The position numbers were made by a program, and so were the translations under genes. A stretch of DNA of 64,000 nt. It comes from CAJBVG01 sp943371425. Lineage in GTDB: Bacteria; Bacteroidota; Bacteroidia; Sphingobacteriales; Sphingobacteriaceae. The notes under the pieces are model-generated. The model did not search any database. It had not been told where the DNA came from and was given only the letters and a program-made list of their open reading frames with translations. Of this stretch, positions 45,269 through 54,682 are shown piece by piece. Each line of letters starts with the position of its first letter. Position 1 is the first letter of the stretch. The stretch spans positions 47,463 through 111,462 of the forward strand of contig CALRUR010000010.1 of the NCBI GenBank assembly GCA_943371425.1, written 5' to 3'.

Positions 45269-46400
45269 TTGCTTTTTCTTCTTTTTCCATTTCTTCAATA
45301 TTTCTACTAATACTAAGTATTATACCAAAGGCTAAACTTGTAAATAATATAGAGGTACCTCCCATGCTCACTAATGGCAATGGAACCCCAGTTACTGGCA
45401 TTAAATTTACGGCTACCGCCATGTTGGCAAAAGCTTGTATTACCAAGCTAAAACTCAAACCACATGCAAGTAGTGCACCAAATGCTTTGGGTGCTTTTGT
45501 AATTATTTTTATAGATCGAAATAAGAAAAACAAATAGGCTAACATTACCATTGCTCCTCCAATTAATCCGTACTCTTCAATAATGATGGAAAATATAAAA
45601 TCTGAGTAAGGGTGTGGTAAATAGTTACGCTGACTACTGTTTCCTGGGCCCTTGCCAAATATTCCTCCAGTTGCTATTGCTATTTTTGATTGATCGGATT
45701 GAAAACTTTTATCAGGATCTACTTGCTCTTTGCTAATAAAAGTATTGATCCTAGATTTGTATGTTTCTCTTCTTGGACCAAAAAATATAACCACTAGTAA
45801 TATCAAGCCAACTGCCAAGCACGATAGAAAAATTTGTTTAAAACTAATTCTGCCTATCAACATAATTAAACAACTTGTGCCAAATAGCATTAAGGCTGTT
45901 GAAAAGTTAGCCGGTGCTATTAATCCAATTACAAAACAAACCGACAATAAAATTGGTAAAAATGATTTTTTAAAATCTTTAATATTTTCTTGCCTGCGCG
46001 ATAATTCACGAGCTAAAAACATAATCAATGCTAGCTTCGCTAGATCCGATGATTGAAAGGTTTGACCTGTAAATGGAATGGTTATCCATCTGCTTGCTTG
46101 ATTTATTTCGTTCCCAAAAAGTAAGGTGTATAGTAATAACGGGATTGAAATAAATAATAATATTTGCGAAATACGCGAATAATATCGGTAATCAATTAAA
46201 TGAGCAAACCACATTAATGCCAAGCCCACAATCATTAACGATAAGTGTTTGAATAAATAATATTCGGTATTACCCGATTGGAATTTATAAGCCAATGTTC
46301 CAGTAGAACTGTACACTGCCAATAGCGATACTAAGGAAAGGAAGGCAACTACCATCCATATCCAAATATCTCCTTTTGTTTTACTTAATATCCAATTCAT
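45255..46400 (-). CDS. ftsW: Peptidoglycan glycosyltransferase FtsW (SEDS family)
   Basis: A 381-residue protein with about ten membrane helices that polymerises lipid II during septation with FtsI. SEDS-family segments include ALMWFAHLIDYRYY, PFTGQTFQSSDLAKLALIMFLA (the conserved acidic Asp is in QSSDLAKLA), and GIFGKGPGNSSQRNYLPHP. The C-terminal NLMPVTGVPLPLVSMGGTS is the family signature. Position in the dcw cluster supports FtsW rather than RodA. Confidence 0.95.
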   Translation of the reverse strand: MNWILSKTKGDIWIWMVVAFLSLVSLLAVYSSTGTLAYKFQSGNTEYYLFKHLSLMIVGLALMWFAHLIDYRYYSRISQILLFISIPLLLYTLLFGNEINQASRWITIPFTGQTFQSSDLAKLALIMFLARELSRRQENIKDFKKSFLPILLSVCFVIGLIAPANFSTALMLFGTSCLIMLIGRISFKQIFLSCLAVGLILLVVIFFGPRRETYKSRINTFISKEQVDPDKSFQSDQSKIAIATGGIFGKGPGNSSQRNYLPHPYSDFIFSIIIEEYGLIGGAMVMLAYLFFLFRSIKIITKAPKAFGALLACGLSFSLVIQAFANMAVAVNLMPVTGVPLPLVSMGGTSILFTSLAFGIILSISRNIEEMEKEEKANEAA

Positions 46401-46408
46401 CTTTTTAC

Positions 46409-47746
46409 TTATAATTCTTTAACAGCTGCTTTAAATTGCTCACCTCGGTCTTCGTAGTTTTTAAACAAATCGAAACTTGCACATGCAGGCGATAATAAAA
46501 CAGTATCCCCCTTTTTAGCTAAATGAAAACTTACTTCAGCAGCTTCTCTGGCAGAAGCAGTATTTACGATAATGTCCACCACATCATCAAAAGCTTCGTG
46601 TATTTTACCATTATCTGTACCTAAACAAACAATCGCTCGCACTTTATCTTTTACTAAATTTTTCAAAATAGAGTAATCGTTTCCTTTATCAACTCCACCG
46701 GCTATCCATACAATTGGAGTAGTTACACTCTCTAATGCATACCAAGCAGAATTAACGTTTGTAGCTTTGCTATCGTTTATAAATTCGATGTCTTGTATAC
46801 GGGCTACGTGTTCTAAACGATGCTCCGCATTTTTAAAGTCAGAAAAACTTTCCTTCATAGACTCACTGCGAATCTCTAAAAGTTTTGCTGCAATACCCGA
46901 TGCCATCGAATTGTACAGGTTGTGTTTGCCTTGTAAAGCAAGTTCTTGAATAGTCATATTGAATGTATTATTTAGTATGTGGATGTAAAAATTATTTTCT
47001 TCTTGATAAGCGCCTTCTTCAACTTTTTGCTGAATACTAAAAGGCAACATTTTTGATTTAGGGTGATGGCGTTCCAGGCCTTTCATCGTTTCCTCATCGT
47101 CTAAACAGTAGATGAAAAAATCATGTTCTGTTTGGTTTTGTATAATCCTAAATTTAGAGTCAACGTAATTTTCTAATTTGTAATCGTATCTATCTAAATG
47201 GTCGGGTGTAATGTTTGCAAGTATGGCTATGTCTGCTTTAAACTCATACATATCATCGAGCATAAAACTGCTTAACTCTAAAACGTAATAGTCATAATTT
47301 TCGGTGGCTACTTGGTATGCAAAACTGTGCCCAATGTTACCTGCAAGCCCAACATTTAATCCTGCTTTTTTTAATAAATGGTAAGTAAGCAAGGTGGTGG
47401 TAGTTTTACCATTTGTACCGGTAATGCAAATTTTCTTTGCATTAGTATAACGAGCTGCAAATTCTATTTCGCCAATAATTGGAGTGCCTAGTTTACGCAA
47501 AGCCTTTATTAATGGGGCTTTCTCGGGTATACCCGGACTTTTAATTATTTCGTCTGCATTAAAAATTTTCGCTTCCGTATGTTGATTTTCTTCCCATTCT
47601 ATTCCCTCCTCGTTCAACATATTTTTATAAATATCTTTCAAAGAACCCGCATCACTTAAAAACACATCGAAGCCCTTGCGCCTTGCTAGCACAGCAGCTC
47701 CCGCTCCACTTTCCCCTCCTCCAAGTATTACTATTCGTTTGCTCAT
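46409..47746 (-). CDS. murD: UDP-N-acetylmuramoylalanine-D-glutamate ligase
   Basis: Adds D-Glu to UDP-MurNAc-L-Ala. GGGESGAGAAVLA (8-20) is the N-terminal UDP-binding loop, TGTNGKTTTTLL the P-loop and HRLEHVARI the third-domain start. Length 445 is normal. Its ATG is the last of four octamer units (ATGAGCAA/ATGAACAA) that form the adjacent array, so the coding start is itself part of the repeat. Confidence 0.96.
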   Translation of the reverse strand: MSKRIVILGGGESGAGAAVLARRKGFDVFLSDAGSLKDIYKNMLNEEGIEWEENQHTEAKIFNADEIIKSPGIPEKAPLIKALRKLGTPIIGEIEFAARYTNAKKICITGTNGKTTTTLLTYHLLKKAGLNVGLAGNIGHSFAYQVATENYDYYVLELSSFMLDDMYEFKADIAILANITPDHLDRYDYKLENYVDSKFRIIQNQTEHDFFIYCLDDEETMKGLERHHPKSKMLPFSIQQKVEEGAYQEENNFYIHILNNTFNMTIQELALQGKHNLYNSMASGIAAKLLEIRSESMKESFSDFKNAEHRLEHVARIQDIEFINDSKATNVNSAWYALESVTTPIVWIAGGVDKGNDYSILKNLVKDKVRAIVCLGTDNGKIHEAFDDVVDIIVNTASAREAAEVSFHLAKKGDTVLLSPACASFDLFKNYEDRGEQFKAAVKEL

Positions 47747-47829
47747 TTGTTCATTTGTTCATTTGCTCATGTTTAGCACACTCTGGCTTCCATTTGCATA
47801 TTTGCACATTTACACATTTGCACATTTAC
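47741..47829. repeat. Two octamer arrays between mraY and murD
   Basis: Bases 47741-47770 hold four units of the GTTCATTT kind, including the murD start codon. Bases 47791-47829 hold five TTTGCACA/TTTACACA-type units spaced exactly 8 bases apart (47793, 47801, 47809, 47817, 47825), including the mraY stop codon. This unit is also found at 63130-63240. Confidence 0.8.
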
Positions 47830-49076
47830 CTTAGTTTCAACGTTACTATCGTTACCACCGCCAACATTATTCCTATAATCCAAAACCTTGTTACAATTTT
47901 AGGTTCAGAGTATCCCATCTTTTGGTAATGGTGGTGTAATGGCGACATTTTGAAAATTCTTCTACCTTCTCCGTATTTTCTTTTCGTGTATTTAAAGTAT
48001 CCTACTTGTATCATCACCGATAAATTCTCCACTAAAAATATTCCGCATAAAATCGGAATCAACAATTCTTTACGAATCATAATGGCGTATGATGCTATAA
48101 TTCCTCCAATAGCCAAACTGCCTGTATCGCCCATAAACACTTGTGCCGGGTAAGCATTGTACCATAAAAATCCAATACATGCTCCAATAAATGCTCCTGC
48201 AAAAATCACGAGTTCACCGGAGTTCGGTATGTACATGATATTGAGGTAATCGGCAAATACCATATTACCAGAAACGTAGGCTAAAATTCCAAGTGTTGCT
48301 CCAATTATGGCAGAAGTTCCGGTGGCCAAACCATCAATTCCATCAGTAATGTTTGCACCGTTAGATACTGCAGTAATAATGATGATTACAATTGGAATGA
48401 AAATCCAAAATGCATACTTTTCATATCCATCGCCAATAAACTTCAAGAGCTTCGCATAATCAAATTCATTGTTTTTATAAAAAGGTACATTGGTTTTTGT
48501 CGATTTGGTTTCTTTGGTTATTTGAAACTTACTGTTCGTTTTGCTTTCTTCAAAAGTTTGGTATTGCGACAGTCCAATTTCACTTGCTGGTACTTTTTCT
48601 TTTACCACAATAGATGGATGAAAGAACATAGTATAACCGATAATTAATCCCAAGCCAACTTGTCCAACGATTTTGAAACGCCCAGCTAAACCTTCTTTAT
48701 TTTTTTTGAATACTTTAATATAATCATCAATAAAACCAATGGTTCCCATCCATACGGTGGTAACTATCATCAGTATAATATAAATGTTATTTAGCTTTGC
48801 AAAAAGCAAAGTGGGTATTAAAATTGCAGCTAAAATTATAAGTCCTCCCATGGTTGGGGTTCCTTGTTTTTCTTTCTGTCCATCTAATCCTAAATCTCTA
48901 ATGGTTTCTCCAACTTGCTTTCTATGTAAGTAAGCAATTAAGGTTTTTCCCATTACCAATGAAATTAGTAATGAAACAATCACAGCCATCGTTGTACGGA
49001 ATGTGATGTATTGAAAAACACCGGCTCCTGGGAAGTCGAAGTGTCTGTCTAAATATGTAAACAAGTAGTATAACAT
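47826..49076 (-). CDS. mraY: Phospho-N-acetylmuramoyl-pentapeptide transferase
   Basis: Integral membrane enzyme that makes lipid I from undecaprenyl phosphate. GTPTMGGLIIL, the Asp pair region IGFIDDYIKV, NGANITDGIDGLATG and MGDTGSLAIGG are the MraY landmarks. At 416 residues it is about 55 longer than E. coli MraY because of an insert (about residues 165-215) in a loop between helices, seen in other Bacteroidota. It lies 3 bases after murE. Confidence 0.96.
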   Translation of the reverse strand: MLYYLFTYLDRHFDFPGAGVFQYITFRTTMAVIVSLLISLVMGKTLIAYLHRKQVGETIRDLGLDGQKEKQGTPTMGGLIILAAILIPTLLFAKLNNIYIILMIVTTVWMGTIGFIDDYIKVFKKNKEGLAGRFKIVGQVGLGLIIGYTMFFHPSIVVKEKVPASEIGLSQYQTFEESKTNSKFQITKETKSTKTNVPFYKNNEFDYAKLLKFIGDGYEKYAFWIFIPIVIIIITAVSNGANITDGIDGLATGTSAIIGATLGILAYVSGNMVFADYLNIMYIPNSGELVIFAGAFIGACIGFLWYNAYPAQVFMGDTGSLAIGGIIASYAIMIRKELLIPILCGIFLVENLSVMIQVGYFKYTKRKYGEGRRIFKMSPLHHHYQKMGYSEPKIVTRFWIIGIMLAVVTIVTLKLR

Positions 49077-49079
49077 ATC

Positions 49080-50555
49080 TTATTTTTTAGGGGTGTTTAC
49101 TAATAAATCTAATTGTTCTTTCAATACACTCTTATCATCAAATGGATATTTCACTCCAGCAATTTCTTGGTATTTTTCATGCCCTTTTCCGGCTAACAAA
49201 ATAATGTCGCCCGCATTTGCTAAGTGGCACGCAGTTTTAATAGCTTCTCGTCTATCCACTATACTTATGGTTTTATTTCGGTTGGTAATGCTAATACCCG
49301 CTTCCATTTCTTTTATAATTTCTGATGGATCTTCGCTACGCGGATTATCAGAAGTTAAGATTGTTTTATCGCTTAACTTACACGCAACCTCTGCCATTAT
49401 TGGGCGTTTGGTTTTATCTCTATCGCCACCACAACCTACTATTGTAATAATTCGTTCGTTGCCTGTGCGAATATTTTGGATGGTTTGCAATACATTTTTT
49501 AAAGCATCCGGCGTATGTGCATAATCAACTACACCAATGGTTCCGTTCGCAGAAATGATGTATTCGAATCTACCTTCTGCTCCATCTAATGCAGATAAAA
49601 TGGTGAGTACTTTTAATTTATCTTGCTCTAATAATATAGCTGTTCCATACACTGCTAAAATATTGTAAGCATTAAAACTTCCAACCATTTTAAACCAAAC
49701 ATCCTGATTGTCGATGTTTAACAATAATCCAGAAAACTGATTTTCTATCACTTTCCCTTTAAAATCTGCCATCGTTAACAATGCGTACGATTTTTTGTAG
49801 GCACTAGTATTTTGTAGCATTACAGCGCCTCTCTTATCATCAGCATTAGTTAATGCAAACGAAGATTTAGGTAATTGATCGAAAAAATATTTTTTCGCTT
49901 TTATGTATTCGTCAAACGTTTTATGGAAATCTAAATGATCGTGAGTAATGTTACTAAACACACCCCCAACAAAACTTAAACCTGCAATTCTTTCTTGTAC
50001 CGTAGCATGTGAACTTACTTCCATAAAACAATAATCGCAACCTTTTGCAATCATCTTTTGTAAAAGTTCGTTAATACTTAATACATCAGGAGTAGTATGA
50101 GTCGAAGGAATTATTTCATCGTTAATTTTATTTTCAACAGTAGAAATTAAGCCTACATTATTTCCTAAGGCCCTAAACAACTTATACAATAAGGTAGCAA
50201 TGGTTGTTTTCCCATTTGTACCAGTTATACCTACTAATTTTATTTTTTTTGATGGATGATCGAAAAAGTTTGATGCAATAAAACCTAGGGCTCTGCTACT
50301 ATTATTAACGCGTATATAATTTATATTATCCGTTAAGGTTGAAGGAAACTCTTCGCACACAATGGTGTGAGCCCCTTTTAAAATGGCAGTTTCAATAAAA
50401 CTATGCCCATCAGAAACAGTGCCTCTTGTTGCAACAAAAACAGAACCACTTTCTACTTTTCTAGAGTCAAAACAAATAGATTTTACTTCCGAGTTGGTTA
50501 AGCCAATTCGTTCTGCAATTTCTATCCCTACTAAAATTTCATCTACTGTTTTCAC
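49080..50555 (-). CDS. murE: UDP-MurNAc-tripeptide synthetase, meso-DAP type
   Basis: Adds the third residue to the peptidoglycan stem. The P-loop is TGTNGKTTI (111-119). The specificity motif at about residue 403 reads DNPR, the form that selects meso-diaminopimelate; lysine-type enzymes differ here. GKGHEKYQ is near the C-terminus. 491 residues. It shares one base (50555) with the ftsI stop. The window therefore predicts DAP-type peptidoglycan. Confidence 0.96.
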   Translation of the reverse strand: MKTVDEILVGIEIAERIGLTNSEVKSICFDSRKVESGSVFVATRGTVSDGHSFIETAILKGAHTIVCEEFPSTLTDNINYIRVNNSSRALGFIASNFFDHPSKKIKLVGITGTNGKTTIATLLYKLFRALGNNVGLISTVENKINDEIIPSTHTTPDVLSINELLQKMIAKGCDYCFMEVSSHATVQERIAGLSFVGGVFSNITHDHLDFHKTFDEYIKAKKYFFDQLPKSSFALTNADDKRGAVMLQNTSAYKKSYALLTMADFKGKVIENQFSGLLLNIDNQDVWFKMVGSFNAYNILAVYGTAILLEQDKLKVLTILSALDGAEGRFEYIISANGTIGVVDYAHTPDALKNVLQTIQNIRTGNERIITIVGCGGDRDKTKRPIMAEVACKLSDKTILTSDNPRSEDPSEIIKEMEAGISITNRNKTISIVDRREAIKTACHLANAGDIILLAGKGHEKYQEIAGVKYPFDDKSVLKEQLDLLVNTPKK

Positions 50556-52660
50556 TACTTTAATTCTAAATATATAGTTGATCCTTTTTTTATTGCTTGC
50601 CCTGCGCTAATAGATTGTTGAGCTATTTTACCTACGCCTTTTGCGTTTACTTTTAAGCCAACATTCTCTAATAAATAAATGGCATCTTGCAATCCCATTC
50701 CTGTTACGCTTGGTACAATTCCCGCTTGTGTTTCTTTAGCATTAAATGCCAATTTGTTTTCATTTTTATTGATAGAAACCCAATCTACATCATGTGGTAT
50801 GTTTGCTTGCATACCAACCTTTTCATACACCTCCACCGTTTTTTCTTTCATGCCATCTTTTGCAACGGGCACATCGTTTTGCACCTTAGCATAAATAGTC
50901 GAAATATCTTGATGCATATCTAATCTACTTGCATACACTTTATCAGCAATGTTTTTAAACACCGGACCAGCTACCACATTACCGTAATAACCAGCATGCG
51001 ATGGGTCTGTAACTACCACAATCATTGAGTATTTTGGGTTGTTTGCAGGGAAATAACCACAGAAAGATGCTTGGTATGTTTTCTTTCCATTTTTATAACC
51101 AGCTCTGCCTTGTGCAACTTGTGCTGTACCTGTTTTCCCAGCAATTGGATAAATAGTAGTACTCAAGTTTTTAGCTGTACCATCACTCACCACACCCTCC
51201 ATCATCATTTTTACCATTGCTAAAGTTTCGTCTGAGCAGATTTTCTTTTTAATGGTTTTACATTTAAATGTTTCTACCACTTGGCCCATGCTACGTTTTT
51301 CTCTCACTATTATTGGCGAAACCATTTTACCTCCATTCGCTACCGCATTATATAATACAAGGGTTTGCAATGGGGTCATTTTTATTTCATAACCTATCGC
51401 TAAACGTGATAAACTCAATCCGCTCCAATCACTCGAGCTTGGGTCTTTAACCCTTGGTTTAGGAGTGCCTGGTATTTGCAATTGTAACTTACTATCTAAC
51501 CCAAATTGTTTTAAGCGCTCAATAAATTGTTCAGGTTTATCTTTGTATCCGTAGTGTATTTTTTTTGCGATGGCAACGTTCGATGATAGTTCGAAAGCCT
51601 TTAACATAGGTATCCTGCCGTAACCTCCTTCGTGCGAATCGCTCAAGGTTGAATTGTATAACCTAAATTTCCCGCCATCTGTATCGACCGTATCCGATGG
51701 TCTAAAAATTCCATCTTCTAATGCTGCCATGTATGAAGCCAATTTAAAGGTAGAACCAGGTTCCATTGCTTCACCAATAGCATAATTATATTTTTCTTTG
51801 TAAACACCTTCTTCTATACGAGTTAAGTTTGCAATGGCTTTTATTTCGCCGGTAGCAACTTCCATTAAAATTACACAACCATGGTCTGCATTATGTTTTA
51901 TCAATTGCTCTGCCAATGCATTTTGCGCAACGTCTTGTATATTTACATCAATTGTAGTATAAATATCGTATCCATCTTTTGGAGCAATTTCATCTTCTTC
52001 ATTTAAAGGAATTAATATACCTCCAGAAATTCTTTGTACCAAACGTTTACCAGTTGTTCCCCCTAAATCGGTATCGTAAGCACCTTCTAAGCCTACCGGT
52101 TGTACTCCTTTTACTTTATAACCAATGGTTCTAGAAGCTAATTGGCTAAAGGGTTGTATGCGTTTATCTTTTTGAATAATTAGTAAACCGCCTTTGTTTT
52201 TTCCCAACCTAAAAATCGGGAATTTTTTTACCGCTTGTAATTGAGGATAATTTACTACTCGTTTTATTAATAAATATCGCTCGCGATTTTTGCGTGCTTT
52301 TACTAATTTATGTTCGTATTCGGATGCTGTTTTATCTTGAAATAAATTTGCTAAACAGATCGCTAAGGAATCTACATTTTCATTAAAAATTTCTTTTGTT
52401 AAGGCATCAGTCATTAAATCCATTCTCAACTCATACTCCGGCAAAGAGGTGGCTAATAAACTACCATCAATTGCATAAATATTTCCACGCCCTGCTTCAA
52501 CATCAATAAAATGGGTAGTTAAACTATCGCTCATGCGTTTCCATCTATCGCCTTGGAAAATTTGAACTTGTACGGCACGAGAGAAAATAGCAATGGCCAC
52601 CAACGCTAACAATACGAAGGTGAGATACACACGGATGATAATATCTTTGCGAATGCTCAT
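50555..52660 (-). CDS. ftsI: Septal transpeptidase FtsI/PBP with C-terminal PASTA domain
   Basis: A class B penicillin-binding protein of 701 residues that cross-links septal peptidoglycan. A membrane helix at about 10-28 is followed by a dimerisation domain and the transpeptidase, with active-site S303-x-x-K306 (GSTFK), S359-S-N361 and K509-T-G511. One PASTA domain (about 640-701, VPSVTGMGLQDAIYLLENVGL) ends the protein, as in SpoVD-like enzymes. It overlaps ftsL by four bases and shares one base with murE. Confidence 0.95.
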   Translation of the reverse strand: MSIRKDIIIRVYLTFVLLALVAIAIFSRAVQVQIFQGDRWKRMSDSLTTHFIDVEAGRGNIYAIDGSLLATSLPEYELRMDLMTDALTKEIFNENVDSLAICLANLFQDKTASEYEHKLVKARKNRERYLLIKRVVNYPQLQAVKKFPIFRLGKNKGGLLIIQKDKRIQPFSQLASRTIGYKVKGVQPVGLEGAYDTDLGGTTGKRLVQRISGGILIPLNEEDEIAPKDGYDIYTTIDVNIQDVAQNALAEQLIKHNADHGCVILMEVATGEIKAIANLTRIEEGVYKEKYNYAIGEAMEPGSTFKLASYMAALEDGIFRPSDTVDTDGGKFRLYNSTLSDSHEGGYGRIPMLKAFELSSNVAIAKKIHYGYKDKPEQFIERLKQFGLDSKLQLQIPGTPKPRVKDPSSSDWSGLSLSRLAIGYEIKMTPLQTLVLYNAVANGGKMVSPIIVREKRSMGQVVETFKCKTIKKKICSDETLAMVKMMMEGVVSDGTAKNLSTTIYPIAGKTGTAQVAQGRAGYKNGKKTYQASFCGYFPANNPKYSMIVVVTDPSHAGYYGNVVAGPVFKNIADKVYASRLDMHQDISTIYAKVQNDVPVAKDGMKEKTVEVYEKVGMQANIPHDVDWVSINKNENKLAFNAKETQAGIVPSVTGMGLQDAIYLLENVGLKVNAKGVGKIAQQSISAGQAIKKGSTIYLELK

Positions 52661-53061
52661 TTATTTTCAACTACTATTTTTGTAGGTGGTGCAACTGCTT
52701 CATTCAATCCAAATATTTTTGTAATCTTAGCCACTTCGCTTTGCTTACTTTTCGACATTAGTATTGATTTGGCAGTTAAGTGTTCCCACTTTAATTCTTT
52801 TAACTCTTTATTTATTTTTTCTATTTGGCGAATATTTTTTTCTGCATAATGTTTATTCGCTATGTATAACATTCCTAAAACAGTTAGAAAAAAAAGAAAT
52901 GGCAATATGCTTAAAGCCGATACTTTCGACATGTTTTGAGCAAGCCAATTGCTAAAGGCACTAGGCTTTGCAGGAGCTTTGGCTTTTTTTTCAATAATAG
53001 GTTCTTCTATTATTGGTGCCTCTACTTCTACCTCTTCAACTTTTTCTTTAAACTTGTTCAT
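52657..53061 (-). CDS. ftsL: FtsL-like division protein
   Basis: Start chosen at ATG 53061 (MNKFKEKVEEVE), since the longer frame would need TTG. The 134-residue protein has a Glu/Lys-rich cytoplasmic head (about 1-45), one membrane helix (about 49-68, LSILPFLFFLTVLGMLYIA) and a helical periplasmic part (about 69-125) able to form a coiled coil. Sequence is not conserved, so the name rests on topology, size and position between rsmH and ftsI. It overlaps rsmH by 14 bases and ftsI by four. Confidence 0.85.
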   Translation of the reverse strand: MNKFKEKVEEVEVEAPIIEEPIIEKKAKAPAKPSAFSNWLAQNMSKVSALSILPFLFFLTVLGMLYIANKHYAEKNIRQIEKINKELKELKWEHLTAKSILMSKSKQSEVAKITKIFGLNEAVAPPTKIVVENK

Positions 53062-53962
53062 TTGTTCTTTCTGCAATTCTCAACTTTGCACTTCGTGCTC
53101 GGTTGTTTATTAAAAGTTCTTCCTCTGTTGCAGTAACCGCTTTTCTACTTACTGCTTCAAAAGGTGTACTGGTATTTCCATAAATATCTTTTTCTAATTC
53201 TCCAGAGAATTTGCCCTTTTGAATAAAATTTTTCACTAACCTGTCTTCTAAAGAATGGTACGACATTATTACTAATCGACCTTCTGGTTTTAATACTGCT
53301 GCACTTTGTATTAAAAATTCTTTTAATACTTCTAATTCTTCGTTCACTTCAATACGTAATGCTTGGAATACTTGTGCGTAGTATTGATTTTCTTTTCCTC
53401 TTTTAACCAATGGTTTTATAAGCTCCTTAAATTTGCCTACCGTTTCTATTGGTTTTATCATCCTAGCTTTTACTATTAAACTTGCCAAGGTTTTTGCATT
53501 ATGCACTTCGCCGTACATTCCAAAAATTTTATGTAAGTCTTGTTCCGAATAATTATTCAGCACATACTTTGCATCTTTCTCTCTTAGCTGATCCATTCGC
53601 ATATCAAGAGTTGCATCAAAACGGATAGAGAAGCCTCTATCTGCTGCATCAAACTGATGCGAGGAAACTCCTAAGTCTGCCAATATTCCATCTACCTTTT
53701 GAATTCCTAAAAACCTCAATTGATTTTTTAAGAACGAAAAATTTTGATCTACAAACGTAAATCGATCATCATTCGGAATATTGTTTTTCGCATCGGGGTC
53801 TTGGTCGAAACCAATTAAACGCCCTTGCGGACCAAGCTTTTCTAATATTGCTTTTGAATGGCCACCTCCACCAAAGGTGACATCTACATAAGTTCCATTT
53901 GCTTGAATGTTTAAGCCTTCTAAACATTCATTGAGCATTACCGGTTGATGGTAGTTACTCAT
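53048..53962 (-). CDS. rsmH: 16S rRNA (cytosine-1402-N4)-methyltransferase
   Basis: Methylates C1402 in the decoding centre of 16S rRNA. The SAM motif YVDVTFGGGGHSKAIL (about 21-36), GILADLGVSSHQ and the C-terminal ISYHSLEDRLVK are diagnostic of RsmH/MraW. 304 residues is the usual size. It starts 4 bases after mraZ and is the second gene of the dcw cluster. Confidence 0.96.
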   Translation of the reverse strand: MSNYHQPVMLNECLEGLNIQANGTYVDVTFGGGGHSKAILEKLGPQGRLIGFDQDPDAKNNIPNDDRFTFVDQNFSFLKNQLRFLGIQKVDGILADLGVSSHQFDAADRGFSIRFDATLDMRMDQLREKDAKYVLNNYSEQDLHKIFGMYGEVHNAKTLASLIVKARMIKPIETVGKFKELIKPLVKRGKENQYYAQVFQALRIEVNEELEVLKEFLIQSAAVLKPEGRLVIMSYHSLEDRLVKNFIQKGKFSGELEKDIYGNTSTPFEAVSRKAVTATEEELLINNRARSAKLRIAERTNEQV

Positions 53963-53966
53963 AAGA

Positions 53967-54422
53967 TTAAGGGTTTTGTTTTTTACCCATTACTTCTTCG
54001 GCCAGGTTTGCAAAATCTTCTGGCTCGTCGTTCAGCATCGAATCGTAATTCGATTTCGACCAAACTTCTATTCTGTTCGAGTAAGCGAAAAGCACTAAGT
54101 CTTTTTCTATCGAAGCATATTCTAATAATGATTTTGGAAGTAATAAGCGACTGGTGCCGTCTAACGTGAGTTCACTTGCTCCACGGAAAAAGTATCTTGC
54201 AAATTCTCGGTTTTTCTTCGCATAAAGGTTTAATTGATTTACCTCTTCACTTATAACTTTCCATTCGTTTAATGGGTACAATACCAAGCATTTTTCAAAA
54301 CCGCGATTAATCACAAATTTATCTTGCGCCTCTGGAGATAGCTGCTTCTTTAAACCCGACGGAAGCATTAACCTACCCTTCGGATCTAATTTGCATTCAT
54401 ATTCACCTAAAAACTGACTCAT
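53967..54422 (-). CDS. mraZ: Transcriptional regulator MraZ
   Basis: A 151-residue protein of two AbrB-like halves, each with a DxxxR motif: LDPKGRLMLP (12-21) and LDGTSRLLLP (about 87-96). MraZ forms a ring that binds direct repeats at its own promoter and represses the dcw cluster. It is the first gene of the cluster here. Four TGGTA/TGATA-containing repeats with 10-bp spacing lie 34-69 bases upstream (54456-54491), which fits autoregulation. Confidence 0.95.
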   Translation of the reverse strand: MSQFLGEYECKLDPKGRLMLPSGLKKQLSPEAQDKFVINRGFEKCLVLYPLNEWKVISEEVNQLNLYAKKNREFARYFFRGASELTLDGTSRLLLPKSLLEYASIEKDLVLFAYSNRIEVWSKSNYDSMLNDEPEDFANLAEEVMGKKQNP

Positions 54423-54455
54423 TTGTACTTTTTGCTACTTTTCCTTCTGTAAAAT

Positions 54456-54491
54456 TATCAAATCTTACCACTTTTTACCACATTCTACCAC
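54456..54491 (-). promoter_or_regulatory. Candidate MraZ operator: GTGGTA repeats with 10-bp period
   Basis: On the minus strand GTGGTA occurs at 54491-54486, 54481-54476 and 54471-54466, exactly one helical turn apart. A degenerate fourth copy (TTGATA) follows at 54461-54456. MraZ in E. coli binds TGGG-type repeats with five-base spacers, and Mycoplasma MraZ binds AAAGTG repeats, both with a 10-bp period. The array overlaps the likely promoter of mraZ, consistent with repression. Confidence 0.75.
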
Positions 54492-54520
54492 AAAAAGTTT
54501 TCAACATGCCTATAGCGCAT

Positions 54521-54552
54521 AAAAAAAGGCCATCCGAATTACCGAATGACCT
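54521..54552 (-). terminator. Terminator hairpin of the small-ORF operon, preceded by a UUCG hairpin
   Basis: On the minus strand an 11-pair stem containing G-U pairs (54552 to 54528) is followed by seven T. Immediately before it (about 54571-54554) is ATGTTGC-TTCG-GCAACAT, a perfect 7-bp stem with a UUCG tetraloop. It ends the transcript of the two small genes upstream and isolates mraZ. Confidence 0.8.
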
Positions 54553-54591
54553 CCATGTTGCCGAAGCAACATATCCCCTATCTTAAATCAT

Positions 54592-54672
54592 TTATAAGTG
54601 ACCTTTATATTTTTTTACTGCAAAAATGAGTATTACGTTAATGACGATTAAAATACTGACAATGATTATCAT
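54592..54672 (-). CDS. Possible 26-residue membrane peptide
   Basis: ATG at 54672 opens 26 codons ending TAA at 54592. The product is one membrane helix (about residues 2-19, Ile/Val/Leu-rich) followed by KKYKGHL. It starts 10 bases after the stop of the 60-residue acidic gene and is followed by a tetraloop hairpin and terminator, so it looks like the second gene of a small operon. No homologue is recognised. Confidence 0.5.
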   Translation of the reverse strand: MIIIVSILIVINVILIFAVKKYKGHL

Positions 54673-54682
54673 AGATATATTT

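Noticed and set aside
38866..54422. Missing murF and ddl in the dcw cluster
   Set aside because: These genes are commonly elsewhere in Bacteroidota, so their absence here is not a loss.
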